Source: Mesocentrotus franciscanus (Eukaryota > Echinodermata > Echinoidea > Camarodonta > Strongylocentrotidae). From it: a DNA stretch of 64,000 bases. Positions within the stretch are counted from its first letter, which is position 1, and each line of letters begins with the position of its first letter. Of this stretch, positions 1-11,944 are shown piece after piece. Location of the stretch: NCBI GenBank assembly GCA_037976565.1, contig CP137673.1, positions 1,538,851 to 1,602,850 on the forward strand, written 5' to 3'. Under the pieces are notes generated by a model, which was given only the letters and a program-made list of their open reading frames with translations, was not told where the DNA came from and did no database searches. The translations under genes and the position numbers were made by a program.

Positions 1-1980
1 AGTGTAAACATGGAAGGCTGCTTACAACAGATATCATAGAGTTCCAATTTTCATTTTATCAATTACATCTTTAAAAATGTATAACTTTCTTATCCTCTAT
101 GGATGTTCTTTAAATTTTAACAGATCTGTTTTTCTCATTTTGAATAAAATGATTTCATATCAAGGTGGAGTTCAGAAGGGAAATAGCATAAATGTGCTGA
201 CAAAGTATTCTCTAAAGTACATGTGCATGTGCGTGTGTGTGTGTGTGTGTGTGTTTGATGATGGTTTGATCTTAGAGGGCTGTAGCACATGGTGATGGAT
301 TTAAAGCGGCCATGGCATACATAGAAAGACGATGACAGATAAGATGGCACATTATAAACCATAGAAAAAATATTAGTAGAAACAGCTAACCTAAACATAT
401 GGCTATTTTTACAATACTGAGTGATAATCATGGGACACAGAGTCAAAGGAATGTATTTATAAAACAATTAACCTATATCATATATTCCATTGATGGGGAG
501 GTAAAATATGTAATGTCTGAAAAAATGAATACATTATTGACAGTTAAATGGAAATAAAAACTTTATACAAAGTTTGTATTGGTGAAAGCAGAAGTTAAAC
601 AAAAAAGGAGATGAAAGTTTGAGATAAATCATACTAAGTACCTGTACAAGGAAGTTATAAATTTCTTTCATGTTGAGATAACTAATCAAATGGAGAAACT
701 CCTGTTGGATAATGCAACAGATAGGGAAATATGAAATGCAGAAAGAGTGAGAGAGAGAGATGGGGGGAGTAAGGGGATCTAGATGGGGAGATCTAGGAGG
801 AGGGAGATAGAAGGAGAAATAAATACTGAAAGGCTTATAAGGTTGTGTCAGACAAAGCTAGAAAGAGAGGGAGAGAAAACAAATCTAAGGAGTAGACGAA
901 AAGAAAGAGAGGGGAAGAAAGGGAGAGAGAAAGGGAAAGCAAGTGAAACAGGATAAAATAACTGCATTCCTAAACTAAGTTAACATGTTTCAATATCAGA
1001 GGAACATTGACTGTCCTACTTTAGGTATTCCTTTCATTTGATACAAATCTATAAATACTACAATCACATAGCGACATCTCTAAATCAATTTTCGAAAATT
1101 ACTTCTTCTGCATCCTGGTACGATAGATTGAATGAAATTGAAATCTACACCCTTGATTTTATCCTTTGGAATACGATACACAAATCATGTATGACCTGAT
1201 TTAGTGATTACTTTTGTTTTCACCTGTCAGTTAAAGTGTTTCATGTACGATATAAAACAGTTTGTTCTGTGAAAATCAATGAAAAAATCCACCAATTCAC
1301 ATTACATGCAGCAGTCATGCTGATTCTTTTAACCTTTCAATGTCTTAGATAGTTTCAACAGGACAAGTCTGGTTTAAACTGCCCAAAGTTTGGCACTGTA
1401 TAGATTTTTGTTAGATAATGGAAAGGCTTTTCTTTCATTTTGAATATCAAAATGGGTTTCTGAATTGTAGTTGTATCACAGACCATCAAGATGTACAATA
1501 AATAAAGGGACTTGCGACCACATTTCAAGACTTGTCATGCATTACAATGAATGGCCTTGAGTGAGGAACAAGGGAATAACCCATGAGTTGATGAGTAGTT
1601 CATTAGTCGGCACTACTTTTCAATGTTTTAATAACCCATGAGATATACTAAATTACCCGGTCTTCTGCTTACTTTTGCACAAAGCATAAGAAACACTTTT
1701 TTGTTGTTGGAAACCTGAAATGCTTCATGATACATGTTAATGATGTTGTTAGCACTGTAAAGATCTGATCTATGTTGAAGGTTACTCTCAATCTGCTATG
1801 GGTATCTGGCTACCCACAGGGATCAGAAGACAGGCCATGCCAATTTTAGTTTCCATGGTAACACATTCCCTCTTATCCAGAGGGTACAGAGAGATGATCA
1901 AAACATGTCACATGACTGTCTCATCCTTCTGATGGGCAACAAATCAACAGAATAATCTTAGTTAACCTTTCTTGTTCTCA
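1..1980. other. Noncoding flank, no gene recognised
   Basis: AT-rich sequence with a (TG)n tract at 231-254 and purine-rich GAGA-type stretches at 745-955. I see no supported gene. 590-700 resembles part of the dispersed repeat at 36015-36180. Confidence 0.6.
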
Positions 1981-1988
1981 ATCTTACC

Positions 1989-2276
1989 TGGGGGTGTTTC
2001 ACAAAGACTAAGATCGACTTTAAGTTGGACTTAACTATGGCAGGCCATTCATGCCACTGGTTGCTCTCACCATTGGTCTCTCAATTATGATCTTTAGATA
2101 CTATTTTTCCTTCAATAATGCATTATCAAAAATGTAAATGTTGTAGATTTGTGACCATGATTTGTATTTCCCTTGAGAGACCAATGCCAGTAAATGGTGA
2201 GAGGAAACAGTGGCATGAACGCCTGCCATAGTTAAGTCCGACTTAAAGTCGATCTTAGTCTTTGTGAAATACCCCA
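1989..2276. mobile_element. Foldback (hairpin) MITE
   Basis: About 100-bp inverted arms: left begins TGGGGGTGTTTCACAAAGAC, right ends GTCTTTGTGAAATACCCCA. Arms include GATCGACTTTAAGT and TTGGTCTCTCAA, with about 75 bp between them. No transposase. Foldback non-autonomous element by structure. Confidence 0.85.
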
Positions 2277-2639
2277 GTTCTGTTCATGCCCATGTATTTT
2301 ACTCTATCATTACCCATGAGTAAGATTCACTATTAGTATTATGATAATCCCTTTCTATTTCGCTATTTCTTCAAGTTTTCCCTTTTCTATACATATCTAC
2401 AATTAACAACTAAATTATTCATACCCTTGTAAGTTTGATTTTTTTTCTTTTCTTCTGGTAGCTCAAAAATGAAAGGTGGACTGTCTGAATTAGGGCATTT
2501 GTTGAATACTTTTAGATGAAAGCTTTAATATGTCACATTCTCAAGAAACATAAATTGGGGCGAATCAATTTTTCACATTCTTAAAAATTTACAAAATTAG
2601 TAAGGGTATGAATAATTGAGCTATTAACTCTATACCTCT

Positions 2640-2662
2640 TCTTTTTCATTCCCTCAAAACTA

Positions 2663-2694
<32 letters not shown>

Positions 2695-2750
2695 CTTCTT
2701 CCTCTCTCCTATTCTTCTTTCTCTGTCATTTTTTTTGTAATCTATTTATC
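2640..2750. repeat. (TC)n microsatellite and pyrimidine tract
   Basis: TC dinucleotide run at about 2666-2694, followed by a C/T-rich stretch to 2735. Confidence 0.9.
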
Positions 2751-2751
2751 T

Positions 2752-2910
2752 CAAACTCCCAAGAGAGGTAACATATTTCCTGAGGATGCAGTTCAATCTC
2801 TACCGGTAATTGCTGCCCTCCAGCCAGGTACATACAATGCTCTTTCATCACACTCGCAAACTGAGATTCAAATCCACATTCCACCTAATCTTTTTATGAG
2901 AATAAAATGA
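2752..2910 (+). CDS. Coding-like terminal exon, unknown product
   Basis: A 52-codon stop-free reading ending in TGA at 2908-2910: QTPKRGNIFPEDAVQSLPVI, then AALQPGTYNALSSHSQTEIQ and IHIPPNLFMRIK. It is preceded by a long pyrimidine tract and an AG (CCCAAG|AG), as expected of a last exon. Composition looks protein-like and unlike the surrounding AT-rich sequence. I do not recognise the family and see no partner exons; it could be the 3' end of a neighbouring plus-strand gene or a chance frame. Confidence 0.3.
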   Translation, partial: QTPKRGNIFPEDAVQSLPVIAALQPGTYNALSSHSQTEIQIHIPPNLFMRIK

Positions 2911-3330
2911 GCATTGGTTCACACATTAGTTCTTCCCCCTTTCTTTGGTTTGTGAACAAGGGAATGAGCTCAGAATGAATGAAGGATATATTATTACAAA
3001 CCTTTAAGGTGTTAGACACGCACACAGGGTGAATCCCAAAGAAAATCTTTAATAAATCTTTAACTGATTTTAAAAAGTATATATATGTAATGGAAAGTTT
3101 GCAACTTTGCATCAACATTTTAGCTTTTAGAATCATGTGTGAAAACATGATTTTGCACCTTGGGTATTTTTTTGATATTTGAGTATGTTTAGAAACATTC
3201 TTGGGGGAAATGAACTTTAAATTTCACTTTTTGTGATAAATCCTTCACATGGCCTATGTTATTTTATATGGTATCTTGAAGTCCTTGGAACAATTTTGGA
3301 TGGATATATTGTCTTTGAAATGTTAAAGCC

Positions 3331-3465
3331 TTGGTCACAAATGCCATTACAAACTGCTACGAACTCCGTACAAACGATTTTCAGACAATAGAAATTCAGG
3401 AAGACAATGGAAAAACAGGGAGATTCGTACGAAATTATCGTTCGTACGGACCTTTGTGACCGTAG
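3331..3465. mobile_element. Small TIR element
   Basis: Imperfect terminal inverted repeats: left CTTGGTCACAAATG with CCGTACAAACGAT inside, right CCTTTGTGACCGTAG with CGTTCGTACGG inside. About 135 bp, no coding capacity. Confidence 0.6.
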
Positions 3466-3744
3466 CATAAATCATACCTTCGACAGAGTACGTGTAAGAC
3501 TGCCCATCTTCAAAAGTGCTCTGTTGCCATTTTTCCATACATATAAACCTTTGAATTCTAACTGGTTGTAATTTGATTTCTAAAGGTCTACGAACTAATT
3601 CCAGTTTGGAACAATGTTTCCCTTGACATTTCATTCAATTTTCAATGATTTTCTAGGACAGATGAGTAAAAATTGTGTTATTTACCTCTCTCTTTTATTT
3701 TTCATGTTTTGTCATGTTTACACTGTTTAAAGGAATAAAGAATT

Positions 3745-3941
3745 AAGGCTTGTTCAGATATTGCTTGGAAAACAACCGCAGCATTTTTAACGTGTAAATG
3801 GCAACTGTGCACGATAAAGGACTTGCGCGTATTCACTAGGCTCTGTGCTATGAGATACAGAAATGAGAAGCGTATTACACTGTACACCATCATTTAAAAA
3901 AACATGCCTCGGTTATGCTGCGCCGTATCTGAACCAGCCTT
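3745..3941. mobile_element. TIR element, family copy 1
   Basis: TIRs AAGGCTTGTTCAGATATTGC and GCCGTATCTGAACCAGCCTT (inverted), 197 bp. A related copy is at 33422-33619. Non-autonomous DNA element. Confidence 0.75.
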
Positions 3942-4135
3942 TAGAGTACTACACCTTAGGTGTGACTTTCCTCCAGGACATATATCCTGAAAGAAAAGGA
4001 GATCAGCTTTGTGAGCTTACCCTAATCTAAGTAACTCACTCATACCTCTGGCACAAAGATCAGCCAATCTCAATTCAAGAGCTAGATTGACCCGATTTAG
4101 AAGTTGTTTTTAAGTCACTTTCTGTCTCGCCCTTC

Positions 4136-4360
4136 ATACTTTCTCTCTCTCTCTCTCTCCTCTCCCTACATTTGCCTCCTCTTGCTTCATTTTATGTATG
4201 CATTCTATGAGTGTATCTTTGTCTGTCTATCCTTGTCACCCTCTCCCGCCCTCTCTCTTTCTCTCCTTTAATTCTCTTTATTTTATTTTTCTCTCTTTTC
4301 TTTCTCTCCCTCTCTTTCTCTCCCCTCTTCTTTCCCGTCTCTTTCTCTCTCAAAGCCCCC
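4136..4360. repeat. CT-rich low-complexity tract (copy 1)
   Basis: Pyrimidine-only stretches with TCTC runs inside RINT1 3' sequence; the same tract is at 11508-11730 in the duplicate. ORFs here (Ser/Leu/Phe or Lys/Arg/Glu rich) are composition artefacts. Confidence 0.9.
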
Positions 4361-4580
4361 TCAGACATTAAAGTCTTCACAACCAAAGGTGGTGCGGGAG
4401 TAATTACAGCCCACTCAAGGTCTCCATTTCTTTTAAACATCCTATTTCCTGCTCTAAGCTCAATCAAAGAGTTTTAATCTAACAAAGTGACAAAAATAAC
4501 AAACCAAAGTTATTTATGGAATCTGATTTCTCCATGACAGTGAAACAGAGTACCTTTCCTGAGGCTTAAGACCTTCTTAC

Positions 4581-4591
4581 CTTGACCGATC
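4581..4591 (-). CDS. RINT1: Candidate RINT1 11-nt microexon
   Basis: Minus-strand sequence ATATTGCAG|GATCGGTCAAG|GTAAGAAG has a good acceptor and a consensus donor around 11 nt. Joined to exon 13 (ending in GA) it gives Lys-Glu-Ile-Gly-Gln, lining up in length and position with Lys-His-Ile-Lys-Glu of human RINT1, and leaves phase 1. Inference from splice signals and alignment only; transcript data would decide. The second assembly copy is at 11945-11955. Confidence 0.4.
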
Positions 4592-4724
4592 CTGCAATAT
4601 AATCTGTTTGTTTTCTTTTTTCTCAACTTGTCACTGTCTCTCTCTTCTACATGTATCTTACTCCCTTTTGCAATTTATATCTCTATTTAGTTTAATCCCT
4701 CACTACTCAGTGACCTCTCTCTCT

Positions 4725-4864
4725 CACACACTCTCTCTCTCTCTCTCTCTGTCTATATTTCTACATGTATATATTCTCTCTTAGTCTTTTTCTTATAACA
4801 CCACTTGAACAAAAATCATTGACAAGCATAAAAAGAAGATTATGAGTGTGCATTTCTCATAACC

Positions 4865-4906
<42 letters not shown>

Positions 4907-4928
4907 TCCCCTCTCTCTCTCTCTCCTA

Positions 4929-4967
<39 letters not shown>

Positions 4968-4978
4968 TCTCTCTCTTG
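4725..4978. repeat. (CT)n microsatellite cluster, copy 1
   Basis: Several CT runs between 4734 and 4976 separated by short unique sequence. The length differs from the counterpart at 12230-12337, an allele-type difference. Confidence 0.95.
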
Positions 4979-4979
4979 G

Positions 4980-5790
4980 TCTATGCTTTCTCAACCTTCT
5001 TTCCAATAAAGCTGTACTTGAACATCACCCCATATCAAGACCAATGTCGTAATCAAATACTTGTGTTAAGGATTGCTATTCAATGCCAAACACTTCATAA
5101 ACCCATACAAACTTCACATGTTAATCTCAATGCTATCTGAATATTGCCTTCCTTCATTCTCCAAGGTACAGTGGATAGTTTAGATGTATTTGGAGGACGA
5201 GCGATGGGGTTATGACCAATAGAAAATCAGTCCATGTAGCAATAAGGAAACAAACTGAGTAAAATGCATGAACAAAATGTACAGTGTAAATACATTAATT
5301 TTGAACAAAGACAAAAATACTTGTAAAATTCTTGTTCAACATATTTAACACTTATCTTTTCACTAACAACTTGCTAGTACACTTTTCAACATATTGCAAA
5401 ATACTTAATTAACAAAATTATAAAAAATTTGAGGGTAAATGGACTCCTTTCAAAATAATCTCAGGCTTAGTATTCAACAGGTTACTTGTTACATTGCACA
5501 AATGAAGTATTCAGAAAAGTGGTTGACTTTGGAAAAATGTGTTTTCAGGGAGACACAGTGAAGTTTTAGAGAATTTGTTGATTTTGGAACATTTTCAGGG
5601 AAGTGGTAAAATATGATGTGAATTCTGAGGGTGGTCTTTCCACACATCTCCACAGAAAAGAGCAACATGATAGATAATAAACGGGGAAACTCTCTAAATC
5701 TTCATGAGGAAATGTTTTGGAATATCATTTTGCACTTCAATGGGCTGTTACACCTTTATGACTAGACATACAATGATAGAGAGCTGGTTA
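4980..5790. other. RINT1 3' intron sequence, nothing recognised
   Basis: Unique AT-rich sequence between the candidate microexon and exon 13, repeated at 12338-13150. No motif or ORF that I can support. Confidence 0.6.
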
Positions 5791-5796
5791 TACTCA

Positions 5797-5916
<120 letters not shown>

Positions 5917-5919
5917 CTA

Positions 5920-6575
5920 CAAATATAATGGGAACAGACCTCTAGTCATGTCTAACTGAATCTGTGTTGCACCACCTTCATTAAACTGGTTAGTCAGGAT
6001 CACCTACAAATACAATGGGAACAGACCTCTTGTCATGTCAAACTCAATCTGTGTTGCACCACCTTCATTAAACTGGTTAGTCAGGATCACTTACAATACG
6101 ATGGGAACAGACCTCGTCATATCAAACTGAATCCGTGTTGCACCGCCTTCATTAAACTGGTTAGTCAGGATCACCTACAAATACAATGGGAACAGACCTC
6201 TTGTCATGTCAAACTCAATCTGTGCTGCACCACCTTCATTAAATTGGTTGGTCAGGATCACCTACAAATACAATGGGAACAGACCTCTTGTAATGTCAAA
6301 CTCAAACTGAGTTGCACCGCCTGAACTGGTTAGTCAGGATCACCTACAAATACAATGGGAACAGACCTCTAGTCATGTCAAACTCAATCTGTGTTGCACC
6401 ACCTTCATTAAATTGTTTGGTCAGGATCACCTACAAATACAATGGGAACAGACCTCTTGTAATGTCAAACTCAATCTGTGTTGCACCGCCTTCATTAAAC
6501 TGGTTAGTCAGGATCACCTACAAATACAATGGGAACAGACCTCTCGTCATGTCAAACTGAATCTGTGTTGCATGA
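5920..6575 (-). repeat. Tandem array of truncated exon-13 copies with acceptors, first copy
   Basis: Seven further units of about 82-88 bp lie upstream (in transcription) of exon 13. Each consists of the intron end (TATTTGTAG), the acceptor and the first 70 or so nt of exon 13 ([11 protein letters not shown]... to GLFP). Unit boundaries fall near 5993, 6080, 6163, 6251, 6333, 6420 and 6506. In each unit the exon frame runs into Leu-Tyr-Leu-stop formed by the next intron end, so use of any decoy acceptor would truncate the protein. Units carry scattered substitutions; the one near 6080 has an altered acceptor (TTGTAAG) and the one near 6333 a small deletion. Confidence 0.92.
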
Positions 6576-6922
6576 TGTTACCAATTCTCATCTTTATTTA
6601 AATACAATTTTAATTGATATCTTAAAACCAAACATCATACAGCTAAGTAAAATTGATTTCTAGTTTCTTCTCTATTCCTGCTTCTTCATTCAGTCTGCCT
6701 CCTTTTTTGATTGAATTTCAACAAAAAAAAATTTTTAATATATATTTGTACTGTGTATATATAATGTTATCCCGACTAAGAAACTAAGTCCATAGAATTT
6801 GTGTCTCTCGGAAAAAAGATTGAAATTTAGATCCCCTTCTCATTTTCAACAAGTGTGGATGAGAAACAAGGAATGCAATTCAATCCTTGGACTCATTCAG
6901 ACATGAAGAGAGAAGAACTCAC

Positions 6923-7103
6923 CTCTTGGAACAGAAACTTGTTGAGTTTGCTTGAGATATCCTGCCATAGCTTATCAAAGAGAGCTGGTGAGAGCTGCTC
7001 TCTTAATAGATGTAGTCTCTCTTTCAGACTCTGCAGCATATCACAGGCTGTCATGGATAACGCTGGCACTATGAAGTCCTTCTGAGAGGGCATGGAAAAC
7101 CAC
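6923..7103 (-). CDS. RINT1: RINT1 exon 12, first assembly copy
   Basis: Same 181-nt exon as at 14281-14461 with identical encoded protein and splice sites. It sits on the contig that ends at 10942 and so has no exon 11 directly upstream of it; an apparent tandem duplicate caused by overlapping contigs is the simplest reading. Confidence 0.85.
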
Positions 7104-7109
7104 CTGTTA

Positions 7110-8015
7110 ATAGGAATATACAATAGATGGATCAAAATCATAAAACATAACCATGTAGGAGCAAAAGGTACTTAAAACATGAATATCTCATTGATCAAAC
7201 CCATTCTAATGCTCTCCCCAATTCAACAACTATGTATGATATCATTTATACACATGGAATTACTTTGCATGCATTGGCAGTGCTTATAAAAGCAATGAGT
7301 ATGACAAACTTTTCATTAAAAAATATAGAAATCATATTACACTACAGATCTGTCCCATAGTGAATACTGATTGAGACAATAATGTTTGTATAGGTTACAT
7401 ATATTTTGATGTCTTCTCTATCTTTGGAAAAACATTTATAAAATTGAAATTCACATTTATATTTCATGTAAGCAATGACAATTGGGTGACTCAGCCAAAA
7501 CAGATATATCCATGACAGATTCATATATTTACATCACATTAAACAAGTGACTTCTTTAACAGTCATTCCAGAGCAATCACTATTTTAAACATATCAAAAG
7601 AAATTACATTTCTTGATCACTTTGAAATTTACCAGTATTACCTTTCCTTTTTGACCTTCTTAAATTTGGGACACTACCCATACCCTCTATAATAGAACAG
7701 TAAACAAAGAAAAACACTCCCTCTGCTTCTCTTACCCAAGGGCTGGAGATCTAGATATTTATATCTATGTAAAGAGAAATTAGATCTCCAGGCATCCGAG
7801 TCATTTCTCATTATCACCAATTCCATGGGGAAGGAAAAATAGAACTGGAATGAATAACATCCCTCTAGGAAGAATCACAACAAAACACAGCACCAAGGAA
7901 ATTCACACCACATCTATATTTCATGGATGAAATGCTGGAAATGTTTAATGTTTCTCTGATTCCTGTTCATTGACAAACTTAAGAGATATTTAGAGGTAAA
8001 GAAATAAGAATCCAA
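7110..8015. other. RINT1 intron 11, proximal part, nothing recognised
   Basis: AT-rich intron sequence (counterpart 14468-15375). No coding or repeat structure beyond short A/T runs. Confidence 0.6.
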
Positions 8016-8019
8016 CATA

Positions 8020-8300
8020 GAGGTGTCGTGGTCAGTGGATACGTTGACGGACTGTCGATCTTAAAGTCCGCGGTTCGAGTCCCGCAGCGGCACTAATGTC
8101 CTTTGGCAAGACATTGATCTACATTTGCCACACTCAACCCAGGTAATGTAAATGGGTACCTGGCAGGAATTAATTCCTTGAAATGCTAGAGCGCCGCAGT
8201 GGCTGCCTTGCTAAAGCCAGGGTAATAATCGGGGCAGCGCCAGGAGTGTCACAGCGTGTCAGACATGTGCTATATAAGAAGCCACCATTATTATTATTAT
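8020..8300 (+). mobile_element. tRNA-derived SINE, plus orientation
   Basis: Head resembles a tRNA with box A-like GTGGTCAGTGGATACG and a perfect box B GGTTCGAGTCC. The body has CTTTGGCAAGACATTGAT, ACCCAGGTAATG and GGGGCAGCGCCAGGAG, and it ends TATATAAGAAGCCACC plus (ATT)n. Non-autonomous, presumably mobilised by a LINE. The A box lacks one base present in the copy at 15380. Confidence 0.9.
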
Positions 8301-8639
8301 AATGCAAGAGAAATGAAAGAAATCAATAAAATCCTGACATATATACTAATGGCTCAGATTTATTACTAACTGTGGTTGGTCAAAGCAAACAAGGTGGCAT
8401 TTCATTCTAAATTAGCTCTAAGTACATCTATCCTGATACATTGTATGACTGAATCACTAATAATGCACTATCAATGCAGTACATTGTCTCATACATACTA
8501 AGTTCCATGCTACATGTACATGTATCTATAGCATTATTTTCCATTGCTCTCTAAACAAACTAAACTCTCTTTCAGTTCTAAAAAACGGAGGCATAGAGTA
8601 CCATTTAAAACTCTTATAGTATCTGTGTCATATTGATGC

Positions 8640-9425
8640 CCTCTGCATCCACGGCTAACATACTTCATATGTAACTGACTCCACTTCCACTTCAGCAGGC
8701 ACAGACCCACACCATAGGAGGTTTACTAAACCATGCAACAACATCAAGTCAGAATGGATTATCCTGAGGCAGTGGTATAATGTATCCATGACTAACATCC
8801 ACGACTAACAAACTGCATATGTAACTGACGCCACTTCCATAGCAGCCGACAACTCTCAGAGTAGGGGGCTTACTAAACCATGCAACAACATCAAGTCAGA
8901 ATGTATTATCCTGACTCCTGAGGCAGTGGTATTTTGCATCCATGACTAACATCCACGGCTAACATAATAATAATAATAATATTGGTTTCTTATATAGCGC
9001 ACGATCGACCTTGCAAGGTCCTCAACGCGCCCTAAAATTACCCGGCTATGCTAGGCTGCCGATTTCGGCGCTCACAGCATTCAAGGAATTCTTTCCTACC
9101 GGTACCCATTTATCACCTGGGTGGAGAGTGGCAAGTGTAGATTAATGTCTTGCCAAAGGACATTAGTGCCGCGGCGGGACTCGAACCGCGGACCCTGTGA
9201 TGCACAGTCCGATGACTTATCCACTATGCCACAACACCTTTACTAACTTACAACTAACATACAATTAACATCCATGACTAAGATACCTAACATACGACTA
9301 ACATCCACAACTAACATATTTATATATGTAACAGACTCATAACGTAGGAGGTTTACTAAACCATGCCACAACATCAAGTCAGAATGGATTATCCTGAGGC
9401 AGTGGTATAATGTATCCGTAAAAAA
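8640..9425. repeat. About 150-300-bp tandem repeat split by a SINE, copy 1
   Basis: The block containing CATCCACGGCTAACATA, TATGTAACTGACTCC, TTTACTAAACCATGCAACA and ATTATCCTGAGGCAGTGGTA occurs three times. The SINE at 8963-9239 lies between the second and third. Duplicate at 15998-16780. Confidence 0.8.
8963..9239 (-). mobile_element. tRNA-derived SINE, minus orientation
   Basis: Same family reversed: starts (ATA)n then TTCTTATATAGCGC and ends with the inverted box B GGACTCGAACCGC and a TATGCCACAACACC head. It interrupts the 150-bp repeat described at 8640-9425. Confidence 0.9.
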
Positions 9426-9624
9426 AACTACCCGATGATACACTCTCTACTCCTTGAGGCAAAGATCTATTCTATATTTCAGGAATAAGACAGACCACTG
9501 ATGTGTCAATCTTGTGGCTAGTTCATAGATCAAGCTTTGTTTACATTTATAGCTTGAAGAAAGAAGATATTGAAGAGCCTTGAGCACCTTGGGTGGTGGA
9601 AATGTGTGCTATAAATATATCCAA

Positions 9625-9730
9625 TGTCATCATCAGCATCATCATCATCATTATTATTATTGTCATCATCATCATCATTATTATTATTATTATTATTATT
9701 GCCATCATCATCATCATCACCATCCTCATT

Positions 9731-9768
<38 letters not shown>

Positions 9769-10078
9769 TATTATTGTCATCATCATGATCATCATTATTA
9801 TTATTGTCATCATCATCATCATCATCATGTTCATCATTGTTATTGTTATTATTATTATTATTATTGTCATCATCATCATCATTATTCATTATCATTATTG
9901 TCATCATCATCATCATCATTATTATTATTGTCATCATCATCATCATCATTATTATCATTATCATTATTGTCATCATCATCATCATCATTATTATTGTCAT
10001 CATCATGATCATCATTATTATCATTATTATTATTGTCATCATCATCATTATCATCATCATTATCATTATCATTATTAC
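9625..10078. repeat. Long (CAT/ATT) trinucleotide microsatellite, copy 1
   Basis: About 450 bp composed almost only of CAT, ATT and GTC triplets in blocks such as (ATT)n GTC (ATC)n. Long ORFs through it (His/Tyr, Ile or Asp/Asn homopolymers) are artefacts. Confidence 0.97.
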
Positions 10079-10149
10079 ATGTAGTATTATCATTACTGCG
10101 ATGTCGGTTTATTAGGCTTTTACTCACATTCCAACAGTATTATGTTAGG

Positions 10150-10565
10150 GCTAAAGACTAAAAGAAAGGAAAGTTAATTTGGTCCATGTAGGCCATAATT
10201 TCCATTTATGGAATTTAAACCGAATTCAAAATGAAAACTATTCCAAAGAATATGATCATGACTAAAAATTAGACATTCCCTTTCTGTCTGTATAATTGTG
10301 TAAAGCCATGTGTACATAAACTTAAGTTAAAAAAATATATATTTATTGCTTAATTTTTTTTCTTTACTTATGTATATTTTGTTTTCATGTTAATGGGATC
10401 ATGTTTACAAGTTGTACCAAACTTTTTTTATGATCCCAACACATTTACATAAATCTTTTCTTCTTTGTATATTTGCTTGTACGATGGTATTTAAAAAAAA
10501 TATTTTTGTCATGCTTTATACGTTTTTGAAATGGAGGTAAGGAATAAATTCAATTCAAGTTTAAT
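10150..10565 (+). mobile_element. LINE-like 3' end, copy 1
   Basis: AT-rich stretch with TTAATGGGATCATGTTTACA and a terminal GGAATAAATTCAATTCAAG, the AATTC-type tail seen on CR1/L2-like elements elsewhere in the window. Duplicate at 17525-17940. No coding part. Confidence 0.4.
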
Positions 10566-10942
10566 GTTTAGGGACTATGCAGGAAAAATTATTGGATTTG
10601 ATTAAATACTAATTATTTTTTTTCTTCAGGGGATCTGTCCTAGATAAAGCTTCCATTGGCTTCATGTTTCCTCTCTAAGATGATATTCTTCTATAAATCC
10701 AGCTACATCTACACAGATATAGATCTAGTAAAGTAACACAACCCATGATCGTGAAATCAAACAATGCATACATCAAACTAGATAAAAAGCAATCAAAACA
10801 AACAACGATAAAACATACATGTAGATATTTATATTTGGCTGTGGTCAGCCTTGTCCCTCAAATGACGCCATATATTTTTTATGGATGAGATGATTTCATG
10901 GCATGGTTACCACAGAAAGGTATTGCTTTACACACTAAGTCC

Positions 10943-11442
10943 NNNNNNNNNNNNNNNNNNNNNNNNNNNNNNNNNNNNNNNNNNNNNNNNNNNNNNNNNN
11001 NNNNNNNNNNNNNNNNNNNNNNNNNNNNNNNNNNNNNNNNNNNNNNNNNNNNNNNNNNNNNNNNNNNNNNNNNNNNNNNNNNNNNNNNNNNNNNNNNNNN
11101 NNNNNNNNNNNNNNNNNNNNNNNNNNNNNNNNNNNNNNNNNNNNNNNNNNNNNNNNNNNNNNNNNNNNNNNNNNNNNNNNNNNNNNNNNNNNNNNNNNNN
11201 NNNNNNNNNNNNNNNNNNNNNNNNNNNNNNNNNNNNNNNNNNNNNNNNNNNNNNNNNNNNNNNNNNNNNNNNNNNNNNNNNNNNNNNNNNNNNNNNNNNN
11301 NNNNNNNNNNNNNNNNNNNNNNNNNNNNNNNNNNNNNNNNNNNNNNNNNNNNNNNNNNNNNNNNNNNNNNNNNNNNNNNNNNNNNNNNNNNNNNNNNNNN
11401 NNNNNNNNNNNNNNNNNNNNNNNNNNNNNNNNNNNNNNNNNN
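10943..11442. other. Assembly gap (500 N)
   Basis: Exactly 500 N, a fixed-size placeholder. Open frames of X residues across it are meaningless. Confidence 0.99.
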
Positions 11443-11944
11443 CAATTCAAGAGCTAGATTGACCCGATTTAGAAGTTGTTTTTAAGTCAGTTTCTGTCTC
11501 GCCCTTCATACTTTCTCTCTCTCTCTCTCCCTCTCCCTACATTTGCCTCCTCTTGCTTCATTTTATGTATGCATTCTATGAGTGTATCTTTGTCTGTCTA
11601 TCCTTGTCACCCTCTCCCGCCCCTCTCTTTCTCTCCTTTAATTCTCTTTATTTTATTTTTCTCCCTCTCTTTTCTTTCTCTCCCTTTCTCTCTCCCCCTT
11701 CTTTCCCGTCTCTTCTCTCAAAGCCCCTCAGACATTAAAGTCTTCACAACCAAAGGTGGTGCGGAGTAATTACAGCCCACCAAGGTCTCCATTTCTTTTA
11801 AACATCCTATTTCCTGCTCTAAGCTCAATCAAAGAGTTTTAATCTAACAAAGTGACAAAATAACAAACCAAAGTTATTTATGGAATCTGATTTCTCCATG
11901 ACAGTGAAACAGAGTACCTTTCCTGAGGCTTAAGACCTTCTTAC

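Noticed and set aside
4015..4105. Terminal RINT1 exon (reading LLNRVNLALELRLADLCARG on the minus strand)
   Set aside because: Vaguely similar pattern to the RINT1 C-terminus but no acceptor in the right phase and no clear alignment; left unassigned.
6855..7085. Plus-strand ORF starting MDEKQGMQFNPW (also 14213-14443)
   Set aside because: Antisense shadow of RINT1 exon 12.
8020..8100. Functional tRNA gene
   Set aside because: Box A/B are present but cloverleaf pairing is poor and the sequence continues into a SINE body with an (ATT)n tail, repeated elsewhere.
9530..10127. Long ORFs of Asp/Asn, Ile/Met, His/Tyr or Ser in the triplet repeat
   Set aside because: They exist in all frames because the tract has a three-base period; no start context, splice sites or homology.
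10879..11485. ORFs across the 500-N gaps (also 41872-42600)
   Set aside because: Almost all residues are unknown (N); not real.
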